From: CAYUPI01 sp964446585
Lineage (GTDB): Bacteria; Verrucomicrobiota; Verrucomicrobiia; Limisphaerales; UBA8199
DNA: 36,975 nucleotides
Assembly (NCBI GenBank): GCA_964446585.1
Contig: CAYUPI010000056.1
Coordinates: forward strand, 1 to 36,975
Direction: 5' to 3'
A model generated the notes under the pieces. The model saw nothing but the letters and a program-made list of their open reading frames with translations, was not told the DNA's origin and did not search any database. Numbering within the stretch: the first letter of the stretch is position 1; each line of letters begins with the position of its first letter. Of this stretch, positions 7,933 to 15,212 are shown piece after piece. The position numbers and the translations under genes were made by a program.

Positions 7933-9471
7933 ATGTCCACTCTGACCTACATCGTCGGTTGGCCGCTGCTAGCGGCCGTGGCGCTGGTTTTCGTCCCGCG
8001 AAGCTTCCGCGTTGTCATTCGGGCGGTTGCCTTGGGCGCAACCCTTATCCCAGCGCTGCTGGCTGTGAAGATGTTTTTACAGTTCAAGGCGGGCGCGGAC
8101 GGCTATCAGTTCGAGCAACAGGTGTCCTGGGTTTCCTCGCTTGATATCAGCTATCACGTAGGTGTGGATGGGATCAATGCGGGCCTGGTGCTGATGGGAG
8201 CCATTGTGGCGTTCGCGGCTACCTGCGCGGCCTGGGAAATTAAAGAACGTGAGAAAGAGTTTTATATTCTTTTGCTGGTGATGGCCGGCGGCATCCTCGG
8301 GGCCTTCGCCTCGCTGGATTTGTTCTTTCTCTATTTTTTTCACGAGCTGGCTCTCGTGCCAACTTTCATCATGATTGGTGTCTGGGGCGGTGGCGTGCAA
8401 AAGAATTACGCCACATTTCAAATTACAATTTATTTGAGCATCGGTGCGCTGATCGCGTTGATTGGCCTGATCGCGCTCTACGTGCAGTCGGGCGCAAATA
8501 CTTTTGACATTCCCAGGCTTACCGAATACCTGCGGCAACCGGAGCATCGCCTTTCTGCGAGCTCGCAGCATTTCATGTTTCCGCTGTTGCTGTTCGGCTT
8601 TGGCATCCTGGTTTCGCTCTGGCCGTTCCACACCTGGGCGCCGCTGGGATACAGCTCTGCACCCACCCCCAGTGCCATGCTCCATGCGGGTGTGCTAAAG
8701 AAATTCGGCCTTTACGGCTTGATTCGAATCGCGCTGCCACTGTTGCCGGACGCGGCTCAAAGCTGGATGCAGGTCCTGGCCTGGCTCGCTTTGGGCAATC
8801 TCGTCTATTGTGGCTGGGTGGCCATGCGGCAAAAAGATTTCGCCTGGCTCGTGGGGTATTCCAGCGTCGCGCACATGGGGTTCGTGTTTCTCGGGATCGC
8901 CACACTGAATCTGATCGGCGTGACAGGCGCGGTGCTGGTGATGATTGCACACGGCTTTCTGGCCGCGCTTACTTTTGCTCTCAACGGCTACCTCTACCAG
9001 CAAACCGGCACGCTGCAACTGGACCAGCTGGGCGGGCTGATGCGGCGGTTGCCTTTCATCGGCTCTGCATTGATGATGGCCGCTTTCGCCGCATGCGGCC
9101 TGCCAGGTTTTGCAAATTTCGCCGGTGAGGTCAACGTCCTGTTTGGGGCGTGGAAGTCATTTCGGCTGGTGACGATTTTAGCCTGTTGGGGAGCGTTGAT
9201 TATCGGCGCGGTGTACATGTTGCGGGCCGTTCGGGCAATACTGCACGGCCCACTGCCCGAGCGCTGGCTCAATGTCACGGACGCGCCGCACCTCTGGCGC
9301 AAGGCGCCGTTTGCACTCCTGCTGGGCTGCCTTTTGCTTTTCGGCTGCTTGCCTCGATTGCTCACAGACAAGATCCAACACAGCGTAAAGGAAAGCGTTT
9401 TGGTAAGTTTCCCGATGGCACAGCGAGAGTCGGCGAGAGAAACTGCTCTGCTGCCGCGGCACAACAACTGA
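7933..9471 (+). CDS. nuoM: NADH-quinone oxidoreductase subunit M
   Basis: This is the second antiporter-like pump module of complex I. The 512-residue protein has about 14 hydrophobic segments. The TM5 Glu is E138 in YFFHELALVPTFIMIGVWGG. The TM7-8 signature LWPFHTWAPLGYSSAPTPSAMLHAGVLKKFGLYGLIR is present near residues 220-257, with the pair of Lys at the broken helix. The TM12 region FANFAGEVNVLFG is also typical. The start directly follows the repeat element and lacks a clear Shine-Dalgarno. The stop TGA shares its last A with the nuoN ATG (TGATG). Confidence 0.97.
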   Translation: MSTLTYIVGWPLLAAVALVFVPRSFRVVIRAVALGATLIPALLAVKMFLQFKAGADGYQFEQQVSWVSSLDISYHVGVDGINAGLVLMGAIVAFAATCAAWEIKEREKEFYILLLVMAGGILGAFASLDLFFLYFFHELALVPTFIMIGVWGGGVQKNYATFQITIYLSIGALIALIGLIALYVQSGANTFDIPRLTEYLRQPEHRLSASSQHFMFPLLLFGFGILVSLWPFHTWAPLGYSSAPTPSAMLHAGVLKKFGLYGLIRIALPLLPDAAQSWMQVLAWLALGNLVYCGWVAMRQKDFAWLVGYSSVAHMGFVFLGIATLNLIGVTGAVLVMIAHGFLAALTFALNGYLYQQTGTLQLDQLGGLMRRLPFIGSALMMAAFAACGLPGFANFAGEVNVLFGAWKSFRLVTILACWGALIIGAVYMLRAVRAILHGPLPERWLNVTDAPHLWRKAPFALLLGCLLLFGCLPRLLTDKIQHSVKESVLVSFPMAQRESARETALLPRHNN

Positions 9472-10952
9472 TGAACGTTGCCCTGCTCAGTCACGAGTGG
9501 TTGGTCCTGGCTCTGGCCTTGGGGTTGCTTGTGGCGGACCTCTGGCTGCCTGCATCCGCCCGGCGCAATTTGGGCTATACCGCTGCGCTCGGGTTGGGCG
9601 CCATCTTGTTGTACAGCCTTTGGACGGTGCGCGTCGCGCCTGATGAGGTCCAATATGCCTTCGGCAAAATGTACGCGCTGGACGGCCTGGCGTTGTTCTT
9701 CAAACGCATTTTCCTGATCGCCGCGCTGCTCGTTGTATTGATGTCAGTGGAATTTGCCGATCGCATCCAGTCGGGGATCACCGAATATTACGCTCTAATT
9801 CTGTTCGCCCTCGCGGGCATGCTCTTTGCCGCGTCCGCGAATGATTTTTCCTTCCTCTTTGTTTCGCTTGAGCTCATTACGGTGACCTTCTATGTGCTGA
9901 CCAGTTTTCAACGCTCCCAACTCACGTCGTTAGAAGCCGGCGTGAAATACCTCATAATCGGCGCGCTCTCGACCGGGTTCACCGTCTTCGGCATCGCGCT
10001 GGTGTCGGGCGTCAGCGGCAAATTGAATTTCGGCGAGCTGTCGGCGATTGCGGGCCAATTCAGCTCGAACAGGATTTTCCTTTTCGGACTGCTGCTCATT
10101 ATGGTCGGCCTGGGCTTCAAAATCGCCGCGTTCCCGTTCCAAATCTGGGCGCCGGACGTGTACCAGGGCGCGCCGTCGCCGACCACGGCATTTCTGGCCG
10201 TCGGCTCGAAAGCAGCGGGATTCGTTTTATTGTTGCGCGTCCTGTTCATTGCCGTGCCGGGCATCACCGGGCAATGGTCGAACCTGCTGATCGTAATTTC
10301 CGCGGTTACGATTCTCTACGGGAACCTCTGCGCCATCCCGCAGCGCAACTTGAAGCGGTTGCTCGGCTATTCAAGCATCGCTCACGCCGGTTACATGTTA
10401 TTGGGCGTGGCGGCCATGGCCGCCGGGCTGGCTCATTCGGGCCGGGACCCAAGCGCCGGGGGGTCGGCAATTCTCTATTATCTCAGTGGATATCTGTTCA
10501 CCGTGCTGGGGGCCTTCACTGTGATCTGTCTGGTGATGCGGCGGGTGGGAGCAGAGGATATCAGCGCATTGGCCGGGCTCAACCAACGCTCGCCTTTGCT
10601 CGCGTTGACGATGACATTGGCCATGGTTTCCCTCGCTGGTATTCCTCCGCTGGCAGGTTTTTTCGGTAAATTCCTGTTGCTGAAATCAATCCTCACTCAA
10701 GCCCCGGCTCATCCTGGCTTCTATTTTCTGGCGTTTGCCACCGTCGCCGGCGTAGTGATCTCGCTTTATTATTACTTCGGAGTAGTGCGGGCGATCTACT
10801 GGTCGGAAGAGTCTCGGAATTCGACCGCGATCCCGCTCTCCATTCCGATTCGGCTCTCGCTGTACTGCTGCATCGGTGGCATCTTTTTCCTCGGGCTATT
10901 CCCTGGATGGGTTGTGAATCTGGCCCAGGCAGCGGTGAAGGTCCTGGAGTGA
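9471..10952 (+). CDS. nuoN: NADH-quinone oxidoreductase subunit N
   Basis: This is the third antiporter-like pump module of complex I, next to NuoK and NuoM. The 493-residue length is normal. The TM5 Glu is in FLFVSLELITVTFYVLTSFQR (near residue 130). The broken TM7 region reads GLGFKIAAFPFQIWAPDVYQGAPSPTTAFLAVGSKAAGF, and the TM8-9 region has YSSIAHAGYMLLG. The ATG at 9471 overlaps the nuoM stop by one base; a longer open frame from 9150 lies inside nuoM and is rejected. It is the last nuo gene. An inverted repeat (GCGGTGAA at 10932-10939 and TTCACCGC at 10967-10974) spans its end but has no T tract, so no clear terminator is seen. Confidence 0.97.
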   Translation: MNVALLSHEWLVLALALGLLVADLWLPASARRNLGYTAALGLGAILLYSLWTVRVAPDEVQYAFGKMYALDGLALFFKRIFLIAALLVVLMSVEFADRIQSGITEYYALILFALAGMLFAASANDFSFLFVSLELITVTFYVLTSFQRSQLTSLEAGVKYLIIGALSTGFTVFGIALVSGVSGKLNFGELSAIAGQFSSNRIFLFGLLLIMVGLGFKIAAFPFQIWAPDVYQGAPSPTTAFLAVGSKAAGFVLLLRVLFIAVPGITGQWSNLLIVISAVTILYGNLCAIPQRNLKRLLGYSSIAHAGYMLLGVAAMAAGLAHSGRDPSAGGSAILYYLSGYLFTVLGAFTVICLVMRRVGAEDISALAGLNQRSPLLALTMTLAMVSLAGIPPLAGFFGKFLLLKSILTQAPAHPGFYFLAFATVAGVVISLYYYFGVVRAIYWSEESRNSTAIPLSIPIRLSLYCCIGGIFFLGLFPGWVVNLAQAAVKVLE

Positions 10953-11055
10953 GTCAGCGGCCAGATTTCACCGCCCAGCTTCGCCGTTTCCAGTTGAATG
11001 CGCTTGCCGTCCTGGCGCCGTATAGCCATAGTTCGCCACTGATAACGACACATTT

Positions 11056-11295
11056 ATGGCAGATGTTGCAAACAAGTATCCGGAGAACACTGCGGGCAAG
11101 TATTATGTCGATAACCAATGCATCGACTGCGATCTCTGCCGTGAGACTGCCCCGGACAACTTCAAAAGAAATGACGATGGTGGCTATTCCTTTGTTTACA
11201 AACAGCCCGAAAACCCTGAGGAAGAAGCACGATGCAAAGAAGCCAAGGAAGGCTGCCCTGTCGAGGCGATAGGAGATAATGGCGACGCGGGTTAG
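11056..11295 (+). CDS. Small ferredoxin, single Fe-S cluster type
   Basis: This 79-residue acidic protein has C22-x2-C25-x2-C28 near the N terminus and C67-P near the C terminus (GCPVEAIG). This is the layout of small single-cluster [4Fe-4S] or [3Fe-4S] ferredoxins, with a possible extra ligand or disulfide at C60. It probably carries electrons in the cytoplasm; its partner cannot be told from sequence. It lies 103 bp after nuoN on the same strand, so it could be co-transcribed with complex I or have its own promoter. A TATAGC hexamer at 11020 is a weak -10 candidate. Family is confident, role is not. Confidence 0.85.
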   Translation: MADVANKYPENTAGKYYVDNQCIDCDLCRETAPDNFKRNDDGGYSFVYKQPENPEEEARCKEAKEGCPVEAIGDNGDAG

Positions 11296-11315
11296 GCTGC
11301 ATCTCCCATGATTTC

Positions 11316-11380
11316 TAGCCGCCGACGTCAGGCGGATTTCGTTCATAGGATGCTAGATTTCCGCCGGACTTACGCCGGCT
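11316..11380. repeat. REP-like pair of inverted GC-rich palindromes
   Basis: Two related palindromic units face each other between the convergent ferredoxin and cinA genes. The first has CCGCC (11319-11323) and GGCGG (11331-11335) around GACGTCA. The second has GCCGG (11363-11367) and CCGGC (11375-11379). Read on opposite strands, both begin AGCCG and end GGCGGA plus an AT-rich tail. This resembles the paired layout of REP/BIME elements. Neither is followed by a T run, so a terminator role is uncertain. Confidence 0.5.
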
Positions 11381-11399
11381 CCCACGCACTGTTTGCGCG

Positions 11400-12668
11400 T
11401 TATTTTCCCAGGAAGGCACGTCGCCGCAAAGCATCCAGCGCCTGGTTCGCAGTCACTTGCTTGAATGTTTCGCGGTCATAAGGATTGAATTGTCTTTCGA
11501 CGCTGGTCTCGAAAGGCCCAGCGATTCCGATAAACACAGTGCCAACCGGCTTGATCGGCGTGCCGCCACTCGGGCCAGCAATGCCCGTGACCGAGATCGC
11601 GTAGTCTGAACCCATCCGCGCCCTCACTCCCTCGACCATTTCCCGCGCGACCGCCTCACTTACTGCGCCGTGTTCTTCCAGCGAAGCGCTATCCACTCCC
11701 AAAAGTGCCTGTTTTGCCTCATTGCTATACGCCACGACGCCGGCCAGCACGACCGCCGATGCACCGGGCACGTTGGTCAGCTCATGCGCGATAAATCCGC
11801 CGGTGCAGGATTCGGCCAGAGCCAGCGTCTTCTTTCGCTCGGCCAGTTGATGCACCATTACCGCGGCCAACTCCTCGTCTCCCTCGGCAAAAATTCGAGT
11901 GTTCAATTGCGCGCGCACGATTTTCTTAGCCTCCTGCACCAGCTTGGGCGCATCAGTGCCCCGCGCCGCCAATCGCACGTCCACTTGACCGGGCCGCGCA
12001 CAATAGCCCAGTTCAAGCCCTGCGGCGATCAGTGTCGCCAGTGGGGCTGCAATCCGTTCCTGAACGATGGACTCTCCAAGTCCCGTGGATCGGAGTGTCG
12101 AACAAACGAAGGCAGACGGCGGGGGCAGCTCGCGTCCCAGCCATGGCACGACCGAGTCGGTGAACATGGGGCGAACCTCGCGCGGCGGCCCTGGTAACAT
12201 AAGCAACCAGCTCGCCCCGCCTTCGGCGCGAAACGGATTTGTCTCCACTTTCAAAGCCAGCCCGGGTGCTGTGCCATGAGCGTTCGGCAAAACCATCGCT
12301 CCTTCGGGCACCAGCGCCTGAACGCGGGTCCGTTCCGGCATCGGACGATTCAGTGCCTTGAAGACGTCCTTAACATGCGCGAGCACAGACGCGTCTTCGC
12401 GCAAAGGCTTGACGAGGAGTTCTGCGATCAAATCTCGCGTAAGGTCGTCCGATGTCGGCCCCAGCCCTCCCGTCGTGATGACCAGGTCGGCGCGCCCCAA
12501 CGCTTCGCGAACAGCCTGCAGAATGGCGGGCCCGGCGTCGGGCACGGCGACCTGACGCGTAACCAAGTACCCCAGGTCCGCCAATTGCCGGCAGAGCCAC
12601 TGCTGATGTGTGTTCAGCACACGCCCGAGCATCAGCTCGCTGCCGGTGTTGATAAGTTCGACGACCAT
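11400..12668 (-). CDS. cinA: CinA-like protein (MoaB-like domain plus PncC/NMN amidohydrolase domain)
   Basis: The 422-residue protein has the two-domain CinA layout. The N-terminal half is a MoCF-biosynthesis/COG1058-type domain, with ELINTGSELMLGRVLNTH at the start and ITTGGLGPTSDDLTRD near residues 74-89; this domain has ADP-ribose pyrophosphatase activity in some members. The C-terminal domain is the PncC-type NMN deamidase, with LAESCTGGFIAHELTNVPGASAVVLAGVVAYSN and VTGIAGPSGGTPIKPVGTVFIGI. It is likely a pyridine-nucleotide salvage enzyme. The start MVVELINTG at 12668 is preferred; 12 further in-frame upstream codons are not typical of the family. It is divergent from fur. Confidence 0.93.
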   Translation of the reverse strand: MVVELINTGSELMLGRVLNTHQQWLCRQLADLGYLVTRQVAVPDAGPAILQAVREALGRADLVITTGGLGPTSDDLTRDLIAELLVKPLREDASVLAHVKDVFKALNRPMPERTRVQALVPEGAMVLPNAHGTAPGLALKVETNPFRAEGGASWLLMLPGPPREVRPMFTDSVVPWLGRELPPPSAFVCSTLRSTGLGESIVQERIAAPLATLIAAGLELGYCARPGQVDVRLAARGTDAPKLVQEAKKIVRAQLNTRIFAEGDEELAAVMVHQLAERKKTLALAESCTGGFIAHELTNVPGASAVVLAGVVAYSNEAKQALLGVDSASLEEHGAVSEAVAREMVEGVRARMGSDYAISVTGIAGPSGGTPIKPVGTVFIGIAGPFETSVERQFNPYDRETFKQVTANQALDALRRRAFLGK

Positions 12669-12689
12669 CGGGTGCCAATCTACGGGGGG

Positions 12690-12765
12690 AAATCCAAAGT
12701 CCAAAGGCCAAAGTCATTGCTGGAAGGAGGAGAGACGGCTGCAAATGACGGATGACGAATCAAAC
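12690..12765. repeat. 7-bp phased repeat fragments between cinA and fur
   Basis: Four units stand in 7-bp register at 12690-12717: AAATCCA, AAGTCCA, AAGGCCA, AAGTCAT. A second short run, ATGACGG-ATGACGA-ATC, follows at about 12744-12760. The two runs are not clear complements, so this looks like one or two eroded copies of the element family seen whole at 13347 and 15014. Confidence 0.6.
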
Positions 12766-12834
12766 CGGAAAAGCGAATGAGGAGTGCGAAAACGATTCTT
12801 TCATGATTTGTTATTGAACCTTCCGCAGGCTGCA

Positions 12835-12864
12835 TTGACTGGCCGACGGGTAACGGCTTATACT
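12835..12864 (+). promoter_or_regulatory. Sigma-70-type promoter of fur, placing the start of transcription at the ATG
   Basis: A -35 box TTGACT (12835-12840) and a -10 box TATACT (12859-12864) are 18 bp apart. The fur ATG at 12872 begins only 8 nt after the last base of the -10 box, so the expected transcription start falls on or within a base or two of the start codon. No Shine-Dalgarno can fit. This predicts a leaderless mRNA. Confidence 0.62.
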
Positions 12865-12871
12865 TGCGGCC

Positions 12872-13345
12872 ATGGCAATTGCGGCAACGAAATGCGCGAA
12901 AGAGCGTTTTCTGGACTTTCTGGGCCGGAAGAACCTGCGCGTGACCGCGCAACGCAAGGTCATCATCGACACCGCCTTCAGCACCCAGCAGCATTTCACG
13001 GCCGACCAATTGCTGGCGTGGTCCCGCGGAAGGGACAAATCGATTTCACGCGCGACAGTGTACCGCACCCTGCCCCTTCTGACCGAGAGCGGCCTGGTTC
13101 GTGAAATGGATTTCGGCAAGGACCGCAAATTTTACGATCCCAATTATGCTGAGCATCCGCACCACAATCACATCATCTGCCAGGATTGTGAGAAAATCGT
13201 AGAGTTCGACAGCGAGAAGCTCGCGAAACTTGAACACCAGATCAGCCACCGGCTCGGCTTTTCAATTAAGGCCCACCGATTGCAAATCACCGCTACCTGC
13301 GAGGAGTTAAAGAAGCTGGGTGCGTGCAGGAAGAGGGCGTGCTAA
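12872..13345 (+). CDS. fur: Fur-family metal-responsive transcriptional regulator
   Basis: This is a 157-residue DNA-binding repressor of the Fur/Zur/PerR family. The N-terminal winged helix includes RVTAQRKVIIDTAF and the recognition region SISRATVYRTLPLLTESGLVRE (residues 57-78). The metal-binding hinge holds EHPHHNHIIC (94-103). The structural zinc site is C103-x2-C106 with C152-x4-C157 at the C terminus. The usual substrate metal cannot be decided from sequence, so Fur, Zur and PerR all remain possible; the gene symbol is a family-level label. A strong promoter ends 8 nt upstream. It is followed by a phased repeat element shared with the convergent response-regulator gene. Confidence 0.9.
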   Translation: MAIAATKCAKERFLDFLGRKNLRVTAQRKVIIDTAFSTQQHFTADQLLAWSRGRDKSISRATVYRTLPLLTESGLVREMDFGKDRKFYDPNYAEHPHHNHIICQDCEKIVEFDSEKLAKLEHQISHRLGFSIKAHRLQITATCEELKKLGACRKRAC

Positions 13346-13346
13346 G

Positions 13347-13482
13347 AAATCCAAGCGCCCAGATCCAAGATCCAGAGAAATCCCAAAATCCAGACTCCAA
13401 AACGCAAACAAATCCCAAATCCCAAGCGGGCAGCGGGCTCTTTTTGGAATTTGGATCTTGGTGTTTGGGGCTTGGAGTTTTC
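13347..13482. repeat. 7-bp phased hairpin element, full length
   Basis: The left arm (13347-13426) is built of degenerate AAATCCA/AAATCCC units, including two exact AAATCCC copies at 13410-13423. The right arm is a clean six-unit run in 7-bp phase: TTTTTGG (13441), AATTTGG, ATCTTGG, TGTTTGG, GGCTTGG, AGTTTTC. A GC-rich centre of about 15 bp separates the arms. A transcript from either strand could fold into a long imperfect hairpin. It sits between the convergent fur and sigma-54 regulator genes and abuts the latter's stop codon, so it could act as a two-way transcription barrier. Confidence 0.88.
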
Positions 13483-13485
13483 CCT

Positions 13486-14958
13486 CTACTCTTTGTCTTC
13501 GCCCGAAAGCTTGCGGTACAACGTCGCCAGGCTCACTCCCAACGCCAGGGCCGCCTTTTCCTTGTCGCCGCCGCATTGCTCGAGCGCGCGAGTCAAATGC
13601 GCGTGCTCCTGCTCGCGTAAGAACGTTTTCAGCGGCAGCACTGACTCTGTCGTCACGCCGTCGGGCGGCGGCGCGGAATTCGTCTCGCCGGCCGCGGCGA
13701 GCGGATAAAGGGCAGAGTCCGGCACCGTGGGCAAGGTGGCGGTGGTTTCCTCAGTTCCCAGCGCGGGCTGACTGGTCTTAAGACTCGCCACCAGGCTCGG
13801 TGGCAGATCGCTCGTGCGAATAATCTCCGCTTCGCACAACGTCGCAGCGCGCTCGATGGCATTTTCCAGCTCCCGCACATTGCCCGGCCAATCGTACGCG
13901 CACAACATTTCCATCGCCTCTCGCGTCATTTGGAGCGGGTGCTTGCTGCGCGGATGCGCTTTTCCTTTGAGAAAATGCGCCACCAGCAACGGAATGTCAT
14001 CGCGCCGGTCGCGCAAACTCGGCATCGGAATCGCAATCACATTCAGCCGGTAGTAGAGATCCTCGCGAAAGGTGCCCTCTTTGATTCGCTTCTCGAGCGG
14101 CTCGTTGGAGGCCGCCACGACGCGAACGTTGACGAAAATGGGGTTATTTTCTCCGACGCGCCGGACTTCGCGCTCCTGCAGCACCCGAAGCAGCCGGCTT
14201 TGCAGCGGCGGCGGCATGGAACCAACCTCATCCAGGAGAATCGTCCCGCCGTCCGCCTCCTGAAACAAGCCCTTCTTGTCATTGATCGCTCCGGTAAAGG
14301 CGCCCCGACGATGGCCGAACAGCTCGGATTCGAGCAGATTTTCGGGCAGGGCACTGCAGTTGATGGGCACGAACGGCGCGAACTGGCGGCGGCTGTTGAA
14401 ATGCAGCGCCCGCGCGACCAGCTCTTTGCCGGTGCCGCTTTCGCCCAGAATCAGGACCGTGCTGTCGGTGTCGGCCACGCGCTCGATCAGCTTAAACACC
14501 GCCTGCATTTTGGGCGCGCTGCCTATGATTTGGTTGAACTGGTATTTCTTCTTGAGCTGCTTTCGAAGATATGCCGTTTCGGTCACTGCGGCCTTGTAGG
14601 AGAGCGCCCGCTGCACGCACAGCCGCAGCTCGTCGATCTTGAACGGCTTCTCAAGGTAATCGAAGGCACCATTTTTCATTGCCTCGACCGCGGTTTCGAT
14701 CGAGCCAAAACCGGTTATGACAATGGCCACGGCCGGGGGATCGAGCTCGCGCGCTTTGCGCACGATTTCCAGGCCATGAGCGCGCGTTTTGTCGAAATAA
14801 AGATCCGTGATGACCAGGTCGGGAGAATGGAGCGTCAGGGCGGCACTCGCAGCCTGCCCATTAGTGAAGGGAAAAACCTCGTGCCCCTCCTGGCGCAGCA
14901 ACTCCGCTACCATCTGCACCATTGTCAGCTCATCATCAACCAATAAGACACGGGCCAT
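13486..14958 (-). CDS. Sigma-54-dependent response regulator, NtrC family
   Basis: This 490-residue activator has three domains. The receiver domain (1-120) has the acid pocket D8/D9, phospho-acceptor D52 and K104. The AAA+ sigma-54 activation domain (about 145-380) has Walker A GESGTGKE (172-179), the sigma-54 loop GAFTGA (219-224) and Walker B ILLDEVGS. The C-terminal Fis-type helix-turn-helix ends in KAALALGVSLATLYRKLSG. All residues needed for phosphorylation, ATP hydrolysis and sigma-54 contact are present. The start MARVLLVDD at 14958 is chosen because 37 upstream codons encode repeat-derived peptide. No histidine kinase is adjacent. The neighbour pilC suggests a PilR-like role, but that is inference; porin 3 has a sigma-54 promoter candidate. 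Confidence 0.95.
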   Translation of the reverse strand: MARVLLVDDELTMVQMVAELLRQEGHEVFPFTNGQAASAALTLHSPDLVITDLYFDKTRAHGLEIVRKARELDPPAVAIVITGFGSIETAVEAMKNGAFDYLEKPFKIDELRLCVQRALSYKAAVTETAYLRKQLKKKYQFNQIIGSAPKMQAVFKLIERVADTDSTVLILGESGTGKELVARALHFNSRRQFAPFVPINCSALPENLLESELFGHRRGAFTGAINDKKGLFQEADGGTILLDEVGSMPPPLQSRLLRVLQEREVRRVGENNPIFVNVRVVAASNEPLEKRIKEGTFREDLYYRLNVIAIPMPSLRDRRDDIPLLVAHFLKGKAHPRSKHPLQMTREAMEMLCAYDWPGNVRELENAIERAATLCEAEIIRTSDLPPSLVASLKTSQPALGTEETTATLPTVPDSALYPLAAAGETNSAPPPDGVTTESVLPLKTFLREQEHAHLTRALEQCGGDKEKAALALGVSLATLYRKLSGEDKE

Positions 14959-15013
14959 TGCGCGCAAGCTAGAGCAAACGTGTCTCGCCAAGCAAGACCG
15001 AACGCAGCAATCG

Positions 15014-15146
15014 AAAATCCCAAAGTCCAAAATCCAAACCCCAGACAAATTCCAAAACCCAAGACTCAAAGTTGGCGGCGACCTTGGTCGAATGTTGGGT
15101 TTTGGGATTTGTTTGGGATTTGGGAACTGGGGTTTGGAGTTTCGGT
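15014..15146. repeat. 7-bp phased hairpin element, full length
   Basis: The left arm steps by seven: AATCCCA (15016), AAGTCCA, AAATCCA, AACCCCA, then after a slip TCCAAAA, CCCAAGA, CTCAAAG. The right arm runs TGTTGGG (15093), TTTTGGG, then ATTT plus GTTTGGG (an 11-bp step, that is 7+4), ATTTGGG, AACTGGG, GTTTGGA, GTTTCGG. The centre holds a small inverted repeat, GACC/GGTC. The element is about 133 bp and lies between the sigma-54 regulator and pilC. The same unit type and slip recur at 13347. Confidence 0.88.
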
Positions 15147-15212
15147 CCGGGACAATAGACCGCTACCGAGCAGAGTGACACGATTTATCCCGGGCCGTAA
15201 CCTTACTCGCAA

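Noticed and set aside
13930..14946. Long plus-strand open frame of 338 codons opposite the sigma-54 regulator
   Set aside because: It is the antisense shadow of a clearly conserved NtrC-family gene with high GC at third positions; its translation shows no family features.
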